Source: Microbacterium sp. (GTDB lineage Bacteria > Actinomycetota > Actinomycetes > Actinomycetales > Microbacteriaceae). Taken from it: 35,730 nucleotides of DNA. Under the pieces are notes generated by a model. That model had not been told where the DNA came from. It saw nothing but the letters and a program-made list of their open reading frames with translations, and ran no database searches. Where the stretch lies: contig JAPSIX010000004.1 of the NCBI GenBank assembly GCA_031178475.1, forward strand, positions 1-35,730. The letters are read 5' to 3'. Positions 1 to 7,378 of this stretch are shown piece after piece. Made by a program: the position numbers and the translations under genes. Within the stretch, counting starts at the first letter, position 1. Each line of letters starts with the position of its first letter.

Positions 1-1
1 C

Positions 2-457
2 GCGATGCGCTACTCCGCCGTGCGCGCGGACGTCGACATGCTGGCCGCCGCGGTCGGCGAGGAGAACGTCGCCGTCGGTCTTCCCCTCGAGCACGAGGAG
101 CAGGTCGCGTTCGGTGTTCCCGGTGTGTTGTCGCTCACCGCGATCAACGAGAACGAGGAAGCCGCGCTCACGGTCGCGAACTACCTCGCCAGCCCCGAGG
201 TGTCGCACGAGCTGCAGAAGACTGCGGGCAACTTCCCCGCTCGTACCGACAGCCAGGCACCCGGCGACGACGAGTACACCCAGCTCTTCGCCGACGCACT
301 CGAGTTCGCGCGGTCCGAGACCATGCCGAACGCGGTGCAGATCCAGTCGGCGCTGAAGCCGCACCTGCAGGCCGCGCTGATGGGCAAGAAGACGGCCGAA
401 CAGGCACTGGCGGACGCAGCGGCCGAAGCACGGGAAACGATCAAGCGCGCAGGCTGA
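2..457 (+). CDS. Sugar ABC transporter substrate-binding protein, C-terminal part
   Basis: The reading frame is open from the left edge, so only the last ~151 residues are present. They match the C-terminal lobe of family-1 extracellular sugar-binding proteins: a stretch around VANYLASPEV and the phrase 'AGNFPARTDS' are typical of the hinge-distal helices where the cleft closes, and the end is helical and charged as in mature binding proteins. Two MalF/MalG-type permeases follow on the same strand, so this is the cluster's ligand-recognition component, anchored outside the membrane. The N-terminal lipobox lies outside the window. The ligand cannot be deduced; neighbouring amidohydrolase, aminotransferase and lyase genes suggest an amino or acylated sugar derivative. 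The family assignment is firm, the specificity unknown. Confidence 0.85.
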   Translation, partial: AMRYSAVRADVDMLAAAVGEENVAVGLPLEHEEQVAFGVPGVLSLTAINENEEAALTVANYLASPEVSHELQKTAGNFPARTDSQAPGDDEYTQLFADALEFARSETMPNAVQIQSALKPHLQAALMGKKTAEQALADAAAEARETIKRAG

Positions 458-474
458 GCCAGCAGATCGGATAG

Positions 475-511
475 ACGGGTGGCCGTCCGCACATTCCGGG
501 CGGCCACCCGT
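475..511 (+). terminator. Strong intergenic hairpin between binding protein and permease
   Basis: ACGGGTGGCCGTCCG pairs with CGGGCGGCCACCCGT over 15 positions (one T-G wobble) around a 7-base loop. No T-run follows. It lies 18 bases after the binding-protein stop, inside the operon. Such hairpins usually protect the 3' end of the binding-protein mRNA or partly stop transcription so that binding protein exceeds permease. A comparable stem sits at the same place in the second sugar importer of this window. Confidence 0.75.
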
Positions 512-544
512 GCTGTCCGAAAGACCCGCGCAGACCCGACAGGA

Positions 545-579
545 GCTCGTGTTGCTCGACACGCTCGTGTTGCTCGACA
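545..579 (+). repeat. Tandem direct repeat, 17 bases at 18-base period
   Basis: GCTCGTGTTGCTCGACA occurs twice back to back with one extra base between, just before the AAGGAGG ribosome site of the first permease gene. The second copy ends in the first base of that site. It may be a slippage duplication or a spacer; no dyad symmetry is evident. Confidence 0.8.
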
Positions 580-595
580 AGGAGGCAGTGAAGCC

Positions 596-1522
596 ATGAG
601 ATCAGCGGTGCTGAACGACCCCGCAACGGTGACGGATCGTCGGAAACCGTGGCATGCGCGTCTGCGCGAGCCGGCGGCCGGCCTGATCTTCCTCCTGCCG
701 ATGCTGGTCCTGTTCGTGATCTTCCGCTTCGTCCCCTCGCTCGGCGCGGTGGGGATGAGCGTCACCGACTACCAGCTGAGCGGCGAGTTCGACTTCGTCG
801 GATTCGAGAACTACACCCGGCTGTTCAGCGACCAGATCTTCCTCTCCAGCCTCTGGGCGTCCGTGCTCTACGCCGTGCTGTACGTGCCGATGGTGTTCCT
901 CGTCGGCATGACGACGGCACTGCTTCTGCACCACGTCGCCCGAGCCGGCGGATTCTTCCGCGGCGCTCTGTTCCTGCCGTACGTGACCTCGTCGGTGCTC
1001 GCGGCGATCCTCTGGCTCTGGGTCTTCGCCTCAGACGGCCTGATCAACGGCCTGCTCAGCCAGGCCGGGTTCGGCACCTTCCCCTTCCTGTCGGGGGATC
1101 AGATCACGGTGCTCGCGGCCATCGCCGTGGTCGCCACCTGGCGCGGGTTCGGCTACCCCATGCTCATCTTGCTCGCCGGGTTGAAGAACATCCCCGAGGA
1201 TCTCACCGAGGCCGCCATGATCGACGGGGCGGGACCGGTCCGGCGCTTCTTCTCGATCACCCTCCCACTGCTGCGTCCCGTCATCTTCTTCGTCATGGTG
1301 GTCGACACGATCGTCGCGTTCCAGGTCTTCGACCTGATCTACGTCATGACCGGCGGCGGGCCCGCCCGAGCCAGTCACACGCTCGTCTACATGCTCTACG
1401 AAGAGGGCTTCCAGTTCTTCGACTTCGGCTACGCCGCCACCATCGGCGTGGCGATCTTCCTGATCGTCCTCGTCATCTCCCTGATCCAGCGCGTCTTCCT
1501 CGACAAGGACAACAACGAATGA
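596..1522 (+). CDS. Sugar ABC transporter permease, MalF/UgpA type
   Basis: This 308-residue inner-membrane protein is one of two permease subunits of a carbohydrate importer. It shows a short charged N-terminus, about six hydrophobic helices starting near residue 28, and the EAA loop EAAMIDGAGP at residues 205-214 that docks on the ATPase. FVGFENYTRLF after the first helix and TGGGPARAS near the end are hallmarks of the MalF-like subfamily. The ATG was chosen over an upstream in-frame start because AAGGAGG lies about 10 bases before it and the upstream extension would run through the hairpin. Its stop overlaps the next permease start (ATGA). No ATPase gene is present; such importers commonly share a housekeeping MsmK/MsiK-type ATPase encoded elsewhere. 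Confidence 0.95.
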   Translation: MRSAVLNDPATVTDRRKPWHARLREPAAGLIFLLPMLVLFVIFRFVPSLGAVGMSVTDYQLSGEFDFVGFENYTRLFSDQIFLSSLWASVLYAVLYVPMVFLVGMTTALLLHHVARAGGFFRGALFLPYVTSSVLAAILWLWVFASDGLINGLLSQAGFGTFPFLSGDQITVLAAIAVVATWRGFGYPMLILLAGLKNIPEDLTEAAMIDGAGPVRRFFSITLPLLRPVIFFVMVVDTIVAFQVFDLIYVMTGGGPARASHTLVYMLYEEGFQFFDFGYAATIGVAIFLIVLVISLIQRVFLDKDNNE

Positions 1523-2400
1523 GCGCCGTCGCCCCGCCCATCGCCGACCCGCTGCTCGAAGAGGAGGCGCCGTCTCAGGACCGCCGTCGTCGTGCCACCA
1601 AGGGACAGGTGGCCATCGTCGCGCTCCTCGTCCTCGGATGCATCTTCACCGTCGCGCCGTTCGTGGCGGTGTTCATCCTCGCCATGAGCCCCGCCGGCGC
1701 CCCGACGATCCCGTTCCAGTGGCCCGACGAGCTGACGCTCGACAATGTCGTGCGCGTGCTGACGCAGCGCAGCTTCCTGAGCTGGACGTTCAACTCGTTC
1801 CTGTACTCCCTCGTCTCGGTCGTGGTCATCCTGATCACCGCCGCCATGGCCGGATACGCCTTCGCGAAGAAGCGCTTCCCGGGCAGGAACGTCATCTTCT
1901 GGTCGTTCCTGGCGACACTGATGGTCCCCAGTCAGGCCACGCTGATCCCGCTGTTCGTGCTCGTCGCGGAACTCGAGGGCGTCAACACCTACTGGGGCCT
2001 GATCGTGCCGACGCTCGCGAACGCGCACGCGGTGTTCCTGATGCGACAGTTCATCATGGGGCTGCCCAATGAGCTGTTCGACGCCGCCCGCATCGACGGT
2101 GCGGGGGAGTGGACCGTGTTCTGGCGCATCGTGCTGCCGCTGACGAAGCCGGTGCTCGCGACCCTCGGGATCTTCGTCTTCCTCTGGCACTGGAACGACT
2201 TCCTGTGGCCGCTGGTGATCGCCCAGTCCGACCAGATGCGCACCCTGACCGTCGGTCTGGCCTCGATGAACGCCGAGACCGTTTCGAACGCCACGCTCAT
2301 GGCGGCGGCAGCGGTCAGTGTCGTCCCGTGTCTGCTGATCTTCGCGGTGCTGCAGCGCTACATCGTCAACAGCATGGCGATGAGCGGGATCAAGGGGTGA
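1519..2400 (+). CDS. Sugar ABC transporter permease, MalG type
   Basis: This 293-residue second permease subunit has a cytoplasmic N-terminus rich in Arg and Lys (DRRRRATKGQ), six predicted helices, and the EAA loop DAARIDGAGE at residues 188-197. AGYAFAKKRFPG in the middle and WNDFLWPLV before the last helices are typical of MalG-like proteins, as is the C-terminus MSGIKG. The start overlaps the MalF-type stop by four bases, giving translational coupling. It is clearly paralogous to the permease at 20639-21526. The transport substrate is unknown. It would assemble with the partner permease, the upstream binding protein and an unlinked ATPase. Confidence 0.95.
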   Translation: MSAVAPPIADPLLEEEAPSQDRRRRATKGQVAIVALLVLGCIFTVAPFVAVFILAMSPAGAPTIPFQWPDELTLDNVVRVLTQRSFLSWTFNSFLYSLVSVVVILITAAMAGYAFAKKRFPGRNVIFWSFLATLMVPSQATLIPLFVLVAELEGVNTYWGLIVPTLANAHAVFLMRQFIMGLPNELFDAARIDGAGEWTVFWRIVLPLTKPVLATLGIFVFLWHWNDFLWPLVIAQSDQMRTLTVGLASMNAETVSNATLMAAAAVSVVPCLLIFAVLQRYIVNSMAMSGIKG

Positions 2401-2402
2401 GC

Positions 2403-3128
2403 ATGCGCGTCGTCGACTGCCACCGGGTCATCGGCGCCGTGCCCATGGCCCGTGCTCCCGAGGATCCACTCGGGCTGCTCGCCGAGCTCGACCAGCTGGG
2501 CATCGACACCGCCGCGGTCACGCCGGCGTGGCAGCTGTATGGCGACCCGCGGGGGACGGAAGAGTACGTGGCCGCTCGCGGCGAATGGGCACACCACTCC
2601 CGCCTGATCGAGGTTCCGGTCGTGCTCCCCGGGCCTGCCGACACGCGCTTCCCCGCAGATCTTGACGACCTCGACGTCGGGCTCGTGCGGACATGTCCGG
2701 CGCGGCACCGGTTCGACCCGCTCGGACCTGCCGCTGTTCACTGGTGGAATCGGCTGGCGGAGCGGGGCACGGCGCTCGCCGTCGATGCCGGCGAGCTCGG
2801 CCTGGACGGCGTCGCCCGCCTCGCCCAGGCCGCACCGGCCCTCGACCTGCTCGTCCTCGGCCCTGGCTACCGCGAGCTGAGACGGCTGCGCGAGCTGCTG
2901 GATGCGCACCCGCGGATCCACGTGGAGACCGGCACGATCGTCTCCGCAGGAGGAGTGGAGTGGCTGGCCCGTGGGGTCGGCGCGCACCGGCTCGTGTTCG
3001 GCACCGGCGCGCCGCTGTGGGATGACGCCGGCCCCCGCTTCCAGCTCGACCACCTCGGTCTCCCCGCCGACGACGTCGCGCTCATCGCGCACGGCTCGTG
3101 GGACCGGCTCGTGAAGGTGGACGCATGA
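2403..3128 (+). CDS. Amidohydrolase-2-like protein with altered metal site
   Basis: This 241-residue TIM-barrel protein is related to the amidohydrolase 2 family. The first strand reads VVDCHRVIG (H7 only) where active members have DxHxHxG, and the late strand reads VFGTGAPLWD at 198-207 where the usual FGSD supplies a metal-binding Asp; here it is Gly202. GVEWLARGVGAHR before it is ordinary for the family. It starts two bases after the permease stop, with AGGGG about five bases upstream, and its stop overlaps the next amidohydrolase. The pairing of a degenerate and an intact member suggests a heterodimer partner, a regulatory subunit, or an enzyme with different metal use. Family membership is good; catalytic ability is doubtful and the substrate unknown. 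Confidence 0.75.
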   Translation: MRVVDCHRVIGAVPMARAPEDPLGLLAELDQLGIDTAAVTPAWQLYGDPRGTEEYVAARGEWAHHSRLIEVPVVLPGPADTRFPADLDDLDVGLVRTCPARHRFDPLGPAAVHWWNRLAERGTALAVDAGELGLDGVARLAQAAPALDLLVLGPGYRELRRLRELLDAHPRIHVETGTIVSAGGVEWLARGVGAHRLVFGTGAPLWDDAGPRFQLDHLGLPADDVALIAHGSWDRLVKVDA

Positions 3129-3880
3129 TCATCGACATCCACGGCCACGTCGGCACCTGGCCGGACTTCTTCATCCCCGAGCCGTCCGCGCAGTGGCTCG
3201 TCGAGACCAGCACGCGCATCGGGATCGACCTCACCGTCATCTCGCACCTGGTGGCGGTCGGACACGACACCATCACCGGCAACCGGATGGCACTGGCGGC
3301 TGCCCGGCAGTTCCCCGGCCGGCTCGGCGTCTGGCTGGTCGCCGACCCGCACCGGCCCGAACGCGCCGCCGACATCCGGGCCCAGCTCGACGAGCCGGGA
3401 GTGTGCGGTCTGAAACTGCATCCGGATGTGCACGAGTACGCCATCACCGATCCGGGATACCGTCCCTACCTCGAGCTCGCCGAGGAGAGCGGCGTCCCGA
3501 TTCTCTCGCACGGCCAGACCCGGTCGCCGTGGTCGGATCCCGCGCAGCTCGCCGAGGTCTGCCGGCGCCACGAGCGGCTGACGCTGCTGATGGGCCATTC
3601 CGGCCTCTGGGTGGACGGATTCGATCGGGCGATCGCGTTCGCCCAGGAGCATGCCGGACTGCACCTCGAGATCTGCGGCTCGCGTCTGACGCACCGCTGG
3701 GTGGTGCGTCTGGTGAGCGAGGCCGGCGCGCACAAGGTGCTGTTCGGCTCGGATGCCAGCTTCCTCGACCCGCGCGTCGGTCTCGGAAAGGTGCGCATGG
3801 CGCGGCTGACCGACGAAGAGCGCGCACTCGTGCTCGGCGGCAACGCCGCACGCATCCTGGGGGAGAGGTGGCGAGGATGA
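3125..3880 (+). CDS. Amidohydrolase 2 family metal-dependent hydrolase
   Basis: This 251-residue protein has the full metal-binding set of the amidohydrolase 2 family: IDIHGHVG with H6 and H8 on strand 1, GLKLHPD (K97, H99), LSHGQ (H129), MGHSG (H158) and FGSDAS with D210 on the last strand. Members cleave C-N or C-O bonds or decarboxylate, usually as cytoplasmic enzymes with a Zn or Mn ion. ATGA overlap couples it to the degenerate paralogue before it and to the aminotransferase after it, so all are made together. In context it probably opens a ring or lactone, or removes an acyl or carboxyl group from the imported compound. The reaction itself cannot be read from the sequence. Confidence 0.85.
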   Translation: MIIDIHGHVGTWPDFFIPEPSAQWLVETSTRIGIDLTVISHLVAVGHDTITGNRMALAAARQFPGRLGVWLVADPHRPERAADIRAQLDEPGVCGLKLHPDVHEYAITDPGYRPYLELAEESGVPILSHGQTRSPWSDPAQLAEVCRRHERLTLLMGHSGLWVDGFDRAIAFAQEHAGLHLEICGSRLTHRWVVRLVSEAGAHKVLFGSDASFLDPRVGLGKVRMARLTDEERALVLGGNAARILGERWRG

Positions 3881-5070
3881 GCGACCGGCTCGCGATCGAC
3901 GGCGGAACACCCGTGCACGACGGGCGCTGGCCCGCCTGGCCACCGCCCGCCGATGAGCGCCAGCGCGCCCTGCTGGCCGAGGTCCTCGACTCCGGGGCCT
4001 GGGGGGCGACATCCGGCCCGCTGTGCGACGAGCTCGCTGAACGCTTCGCGGCATCCCACGGCGCCCGACACGGCGTCACGCTGACCAACGGCACGCTGGC
4101 GCTCTTCGTCGCGCTGCAGTCCGCCGGCGTCGAACCGGGTGACGAGGTGATCGTCCCGGCCTACACCTTCGTCGCCTGCGCGACCTCGGTGCTGCTGCTG
4201 GGGGCGACCCCGGTGATCGCCGAGGTGGATCCGCAGCACCTGCACCTCAGCGCCGAGACCGTGCGCAGCGCGATCTCACCACGGACGCGCGCCGTGATGG
4301 TCGTGCACCTCGCCGGCAGCCCCGCACCGATGCGAGAGATCCTCGACGTCGCGAGCGAGCACGACCTGGTCGTCATCGAGGACTCCGCGCAAGCGCACGG
4401 CGCGCGCTACGACGACAGGCCGGTCGGCTCTCTGGGCACCGCCGCGACGTTCAGCTTTCAATCCAGCAAGGCGATGACGGCCGGTGAGGGCGGACTCATC
4501 CTCACCGACGACGCGGCGATCGCCGACCGGGCATGGTCGCTGTGCAACGTCGGCCGCGAGCGCGGCGGTCAGTGGTACGGGCACGCCCGCGTGGGATGGA
4601 ACCTGCGGATGACCGAGTTCCAGGCGGCGCTGCTGCTGCCATGGCTCGATCGGCTCGACGACGAGATCGCGCTGCGCGAATCCTTCGCCACCGCACTCGC
4701 TGCCCAGCTGCACGCGCAGGGCGGAGAGGTGGATGTCGTCGCCGACCCGCAGGGGACCACCAGAAACTCCCGGCACCTGCTCATCCTGCGCCTGCGTGGA
4801 CCCCGCGATCGCGACTGGGTCGCCGCGGCGCTCGAGGCCGAGGGGGTGCCGGTCGATCTCGGCTACCCCCATCTCGGGTCCATCGAGCCGGTCGCGGCGA
4901 AGTCGCGGGTCGTCGGCGACCCGGCCGACCGATACACCGATCTGCTCTGGCTGCGCCAGCCCATGCTCATGGCCGGGGAAGCCGGCGCTGTGAAGACCGC
5001 AGAAGCGCTGCACCGTGTGCTCGCCGATGCCCGCTCGCGCGATCGACTCGCGCAGGACGAGAGGTACTGA
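3877..5070 (+). CDS. DegT/DnrJ/EryC1/StrS-family PLP aminotransferase
   Basis: This 397-residue fold-type I PLP enzyme has LTNGTLALFVAL binding the cofactor phosphate, YTFVACATS, VIEDSAQAHGA with D169 contacting the PLP ring nitrogen, and FSFQSSKAMTAGEGG where K198 should form the internal aldimine. The N-terminal IDGGTPV and WPAWPP are typical of the sugar aminotransferase family, and GWNLRMTEFQAAL is the usual dimer-interface motif. Such enzymes normally aminate nucleotide keto-sugars or inososes with glutamate. Here no nucleotide-sugar gene is near and the operon begins with an importer, so I infer it works catabolically, removing or moving an amino group on an imported amino sugar or aminocyclitol. 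The start overlaps the previous stop by four bases. Confidence 0.9.
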   Translation: MSDRLAIDGGTPVHDGRWPAWPPPADERQRALLAEVLDSGAWGATSGPLCDELAERFAASHGARHGVTLTNGTLALFVALQSAGVEPGDEVIVPAYTFVACATSVLLLGATPVIAEVDPQHLHLSAETVRSAISPRTRAVMVVHLAGSPAPMREILDVASEHDLVVIEDSAQAHGARYDDRPVGSLGTAATFSFQSSKAMTAGEGGLILTDDAAIADRAWSLCNVGRERGGQWYGHARVGWNLRMTEFQAALLLPWLDRLDDEIALRESFATALAAQLHAQGGEVDVVADPQGTTRNSRHLLILRLRGPRDRDWVAAALEAEGVPVDLGYPHLGSIEPVAAKSRVVGDPADRYTDLLWLRQPMLMAGEAGAVKTAEALHRVLADARSRDRLAQDERY

Positions 5071-5071
5071 A

Positions 5072-6148
5072 GTGTCCGTCATCGTGAGTGCTCCCGCAGA
5101 CCCGAGCATCCTCAGCAGGTTCCGCCAGGGCGGCGTCATCCCCGCCCACCCGCTGGCGCTCACCGCCGACCGCCGGCTCGACGAGCGCCGGCAGCTGGCG
5201 CTGAGCCGCTACCAGATCGAAGCCGGCTCGCTCGGGTTGGCCGTCGCCGTGCACTCCACCCAGTTCGCCATCCACGACCGCCATCGCCACCTGCTCGAGC
5301 CGGTGCTCGCGCTCGCGGCCGAGGCGGCGGGCGAGTACCCCGACCGGGCGCCGCTGCTGATCGCCGGCGGCACCGGTCCGACCGCGCAGGCCGTCGCAGA
5401 GGCCGAGCTTGCGGCATCCCTCGGCTTCCACATGGTTCTGCTGTCGACCTACGGCGCCGGCCGGCTCAGCGAGGACGAGCTTCTCGAGCGGGCCAGGGAG
5501 GTGTCGCACGTGCTGCCCGTGATCGGTTTCTACCTGCAACGCGCCGTCGGCGGGCGGTACCTGTCGCGCTCGTTCTGGCAGCGGCTGGCGGAGCTGCCGA
5601 ACGTCGTCGGCATCAAGATCGCCCCCTTCGACCGGTACGCCACACTCGACGTTGTCCACGGGGTCGGGCTGTCGGGCCGCGCCGACGAGGTGGCGCTCTA
5701 CACCGGCAACGACGACACGATCGTGATCGACCTGCTCTCGTCGTTCGCCAGCAAGGACGAGCGGGGGCGGCCCCTGCGGCTGGAGATCGTCGGCGGGCTG
5801 CTCGGCCAGTGGGCCGTCTGGGTGCAGAACGCCGCCGAGATCATGCAGCTCGTCAAGCGCGCCAAGGCGGGGGATGCCGAGGCGATGACCACCCTGCTCG
5901 AGGTCAACCCGAAGCTCACCGACGCGAACGGGGTGATCTTCGACGCCGCAAACGACTTCGCCGGGTGCATCCCCGGCATCCACGAGGTGCTGCGACGCCA
6001 GGGGCTGCTGGAGGGGGTCTGGCTGCTCGACGAGGACGAGCGGCTGTCGCCGGGGCAGCTGGCCGAGATCGATCGGGTCTGGGACGCCTACCCCGAGCTT
6101 CGCGACGACGCGTTCGTCGCCGAGAACCTGGACCGCTGGCTGCGGTAG
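5072..6148 (+). CDS. DapA/NAL-family (dihydrodipicolinate synthase-like) lyase
   Basis: This 358-residue TIM barrel belongs to the class I aldolase family of DHDPS and N-acetylneuraminate lyase. GIKIAPFDRY carries the Schiff-base lysine K182, IGFYLQ the conserved Tyr154, and AVHSTQ (61-64) replaces the usual TTGE loop, so the substrate end of the pocket differs from true DapA. It is about 60 residues longer than DapA, mainly in a C-terminal helical tail. The GTG start was chosen because GAGAGG sits about seven bases upstream and the preceding gene ends two bases before it. A close paralogue is at 30922-31986. It probably cleaves or forms a 2-keto acid C-C bond as the last step of the operon's pathway. 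The family is sure, the reaction unknown. Confidence 0.85.
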   Translation: MSVIVSAPADPSILSRFRQGGVIPAHPLALTADRRLDERRQLALSRYQIEAGSLGLAVAVHSTQFAIHDRHRHLLEPVLALAAEAAGEYPDRAPLLIAGGTGPTAQAVAEAELAASLGFHMVLLSTYGAGRLSEDELLERAREVSHVLPVIGFYLQRAVGGRYLSRSFWQRLAELPNVVGIKIAPFDRYATLDVVHGVGLSGRADEVALYTGNDDTIVIDLLSSFASKDERGRPLRLEIVGGLLGQWAVWVQNAAEIMQLVKRAKAGDAEAMTTLLEVNPKLTDANGVIFDAANDFAGCIPGIHEVLRRQGLLEGVWLLDEDERLSPGQLAEIDRVWDAYPELRDDAFVAENLDRWLR

Positions 6149-6154
6149 CGCACC

Positions 6155-7378
6155 TCAGAGGTTCAGCTTGTAGAGGGTGAGCGGGCGTCCGCTCGTGCCG
6201 GAGGGCTGCTGCCCGACCCGCTCGGCGTAACCGGCCAGCTCCAGTCGCTGCATCATCCGCCGCGCCGTGCGCTGCTCGATCGAGAGGGCGCCGGCGATGT
6301 CGCGGGTGGTGACGGCATCCGACCCGGCTGCCGCATCGCGCAGCTTCCGCACGGTCTGCGCCGAGAGCCCGACGCGCGCGGTGATCACGCCGATCCCGGC
6401 CTGCTCCAGCGGCGGGTCGTCGCTGGAGCGGTCGGTGTCGAGCACGATGTCGACGTCGTTGCGGAAGGATGCCGCGGCGGCGACGTCACCATGGCTGCGG
6501 GCGCGGGACAGCGCGCGCCGCGCGAGCGACTCCGCCTCGGCGGCGGTGCGGCCGAACCCGAATCCGATCTGCACGCGCTCCCGATCGGCCGCGAGCCGGC
6601 GCAGGATCGGCGCGGAGGTGAACTGCGCCGTGACGTCGGCGAGCGGTCCGCGCGTGGTGACGATCATGCCCCGGCCGTCGTCGACGCGACAGTACGTCCC
6701 CGCGATGCCGGCCGCCTCCCGCGCGAGGTCGCGCTCGAGTTCAGTGGTCCACGGCGACGCCTCGACGAGACCGAGCACGACATGGGCATCTTCGTTGGAC
6801 TGGTTGGACGCGAGCAGAAGCAGCTGGTGGAGGGTGGTGCGCACGGACTTCCACGAGGGGACCAGCCGCAGGACGGGGATCTCGCCGCGCAGCGCCTCGT
6901 ACACCGAGGCGACGCAGGTGATCGCCACCGACCCGTCGGCGGCGTGACGCCGATGGAAGTCGATCAGCGTCTGCGAGGTGACCCCGGCGCGGAAGGGCAG
7001 CGAGCGGATGCCGTCGGTGGGCAGATCCGACTCGGTCAGCACTGCCAGCACGTCGGAGGTGGCCAGGGTGTCGATCGACATCCGGGTGATGTCGGCCCCA
7101 TCCTTCAGCAGCTGCACGATCGCATGCAGCAGCGGGGTGCCGGTGTAGTCGATGTACAGGGCCGGGCGGTTGAGCCGATCAGCGGCGTAGGTGTACGGGA
7201 TGACGCCGGTGAACAGCCACGCGTCGACGTCGGCCGCGTGCGCGCCGACGATCTGCTCGGCCTCGGTCTCGTGTGAGTAGGGGTAGCGCCGGATGCGAAC
7301 GCCCGCGGTCCGGTCGCCCAGATCCGCGACGCTCCTGACCAGGTCGTGCGGTCCCACCACTCCGATGACCGTCGTCAT
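6155..7378 (-). CDS. Regulator: ligand domain, nucleotide-cyclase-like fold, winged helix
   Basis: This 407-residue protein is of uncertain family. The N-terminal ~150 residues (start TVIGVVGPHDLV) resemble a small-molecule-binding Rossmann-like domain. Near residue 270, GFGFGRTAAEAESLARRAL looks like the conserved turn-helix of GGDEF/PucR-type or GTP-cyclohydrolase III-type folds, without any visible catalytic GGDEF. The last ~70 residues (RDIAGALSIEQRTARRMM, then LAGYAERVG) form a winged helix-turn-helix. I infer a one-component transcription factor. It overlaps by ATGA the DapA-like gene upstream of it, and converges with the previous operon over six bases. Its best candidate targets are the 20-base motifs at 8375 and 9610. 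A cytoplasmic signalling role is less likely because of the DNA-binding end. Confidence 0.6.
   Translation of the reverse strand: MTTVIGVVGPHDLVRSVADLGDRTAGVRIRRYPYSHETEAEQIVGAHAADVDAWLFTGVIPYTYAADRLNRPALYIDYTGTPLLHAIVQLLKDGADITRMSIDTLATSDVLAVLTESDLPTDGIRSLPFRAGVTSQTLIDFHRRHAADGSVAITCVASVYEALRGEIPVLRLVPSWKSVRTTLHQLLLLASNQSNEDAHVVLGLVEASPWTTELERDLAREAAGIAGTYCRVDDGRGMIVTTRGPLADVTAQFTSAPILRRLAADRERVQIGFGFGRTAAEAESLARRALSRARSHGDVAAAASFRNDVDIVLDTDRSSDDPPLEQAGIGVITARVGLSAQTVRKLRDAAAGSDAVTTRDIAGALSIEQRTARRMMQRLELAGYAERVGQQPSGTSGRPLTLYKLNL

Noticed and set aside
2403-3128. The first amidohydrolase as a pseudogene
   Set aside because: The frame is intact, a ribosome site is present, and coupling to both neighbours is kept, so a working non-canonical protein is more likely.
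3877-6148. Aminoglycoside or aminocyclitol biosynthesis cluster suggested by the StrS-type aminotransferase and Gfo/Idh/MocA genes
   Set aside because: No cyclitol synthase, glycosyltransferase, nucleotidyltransferase, resistance gene or exporter is present, and the operon begins with an importer.
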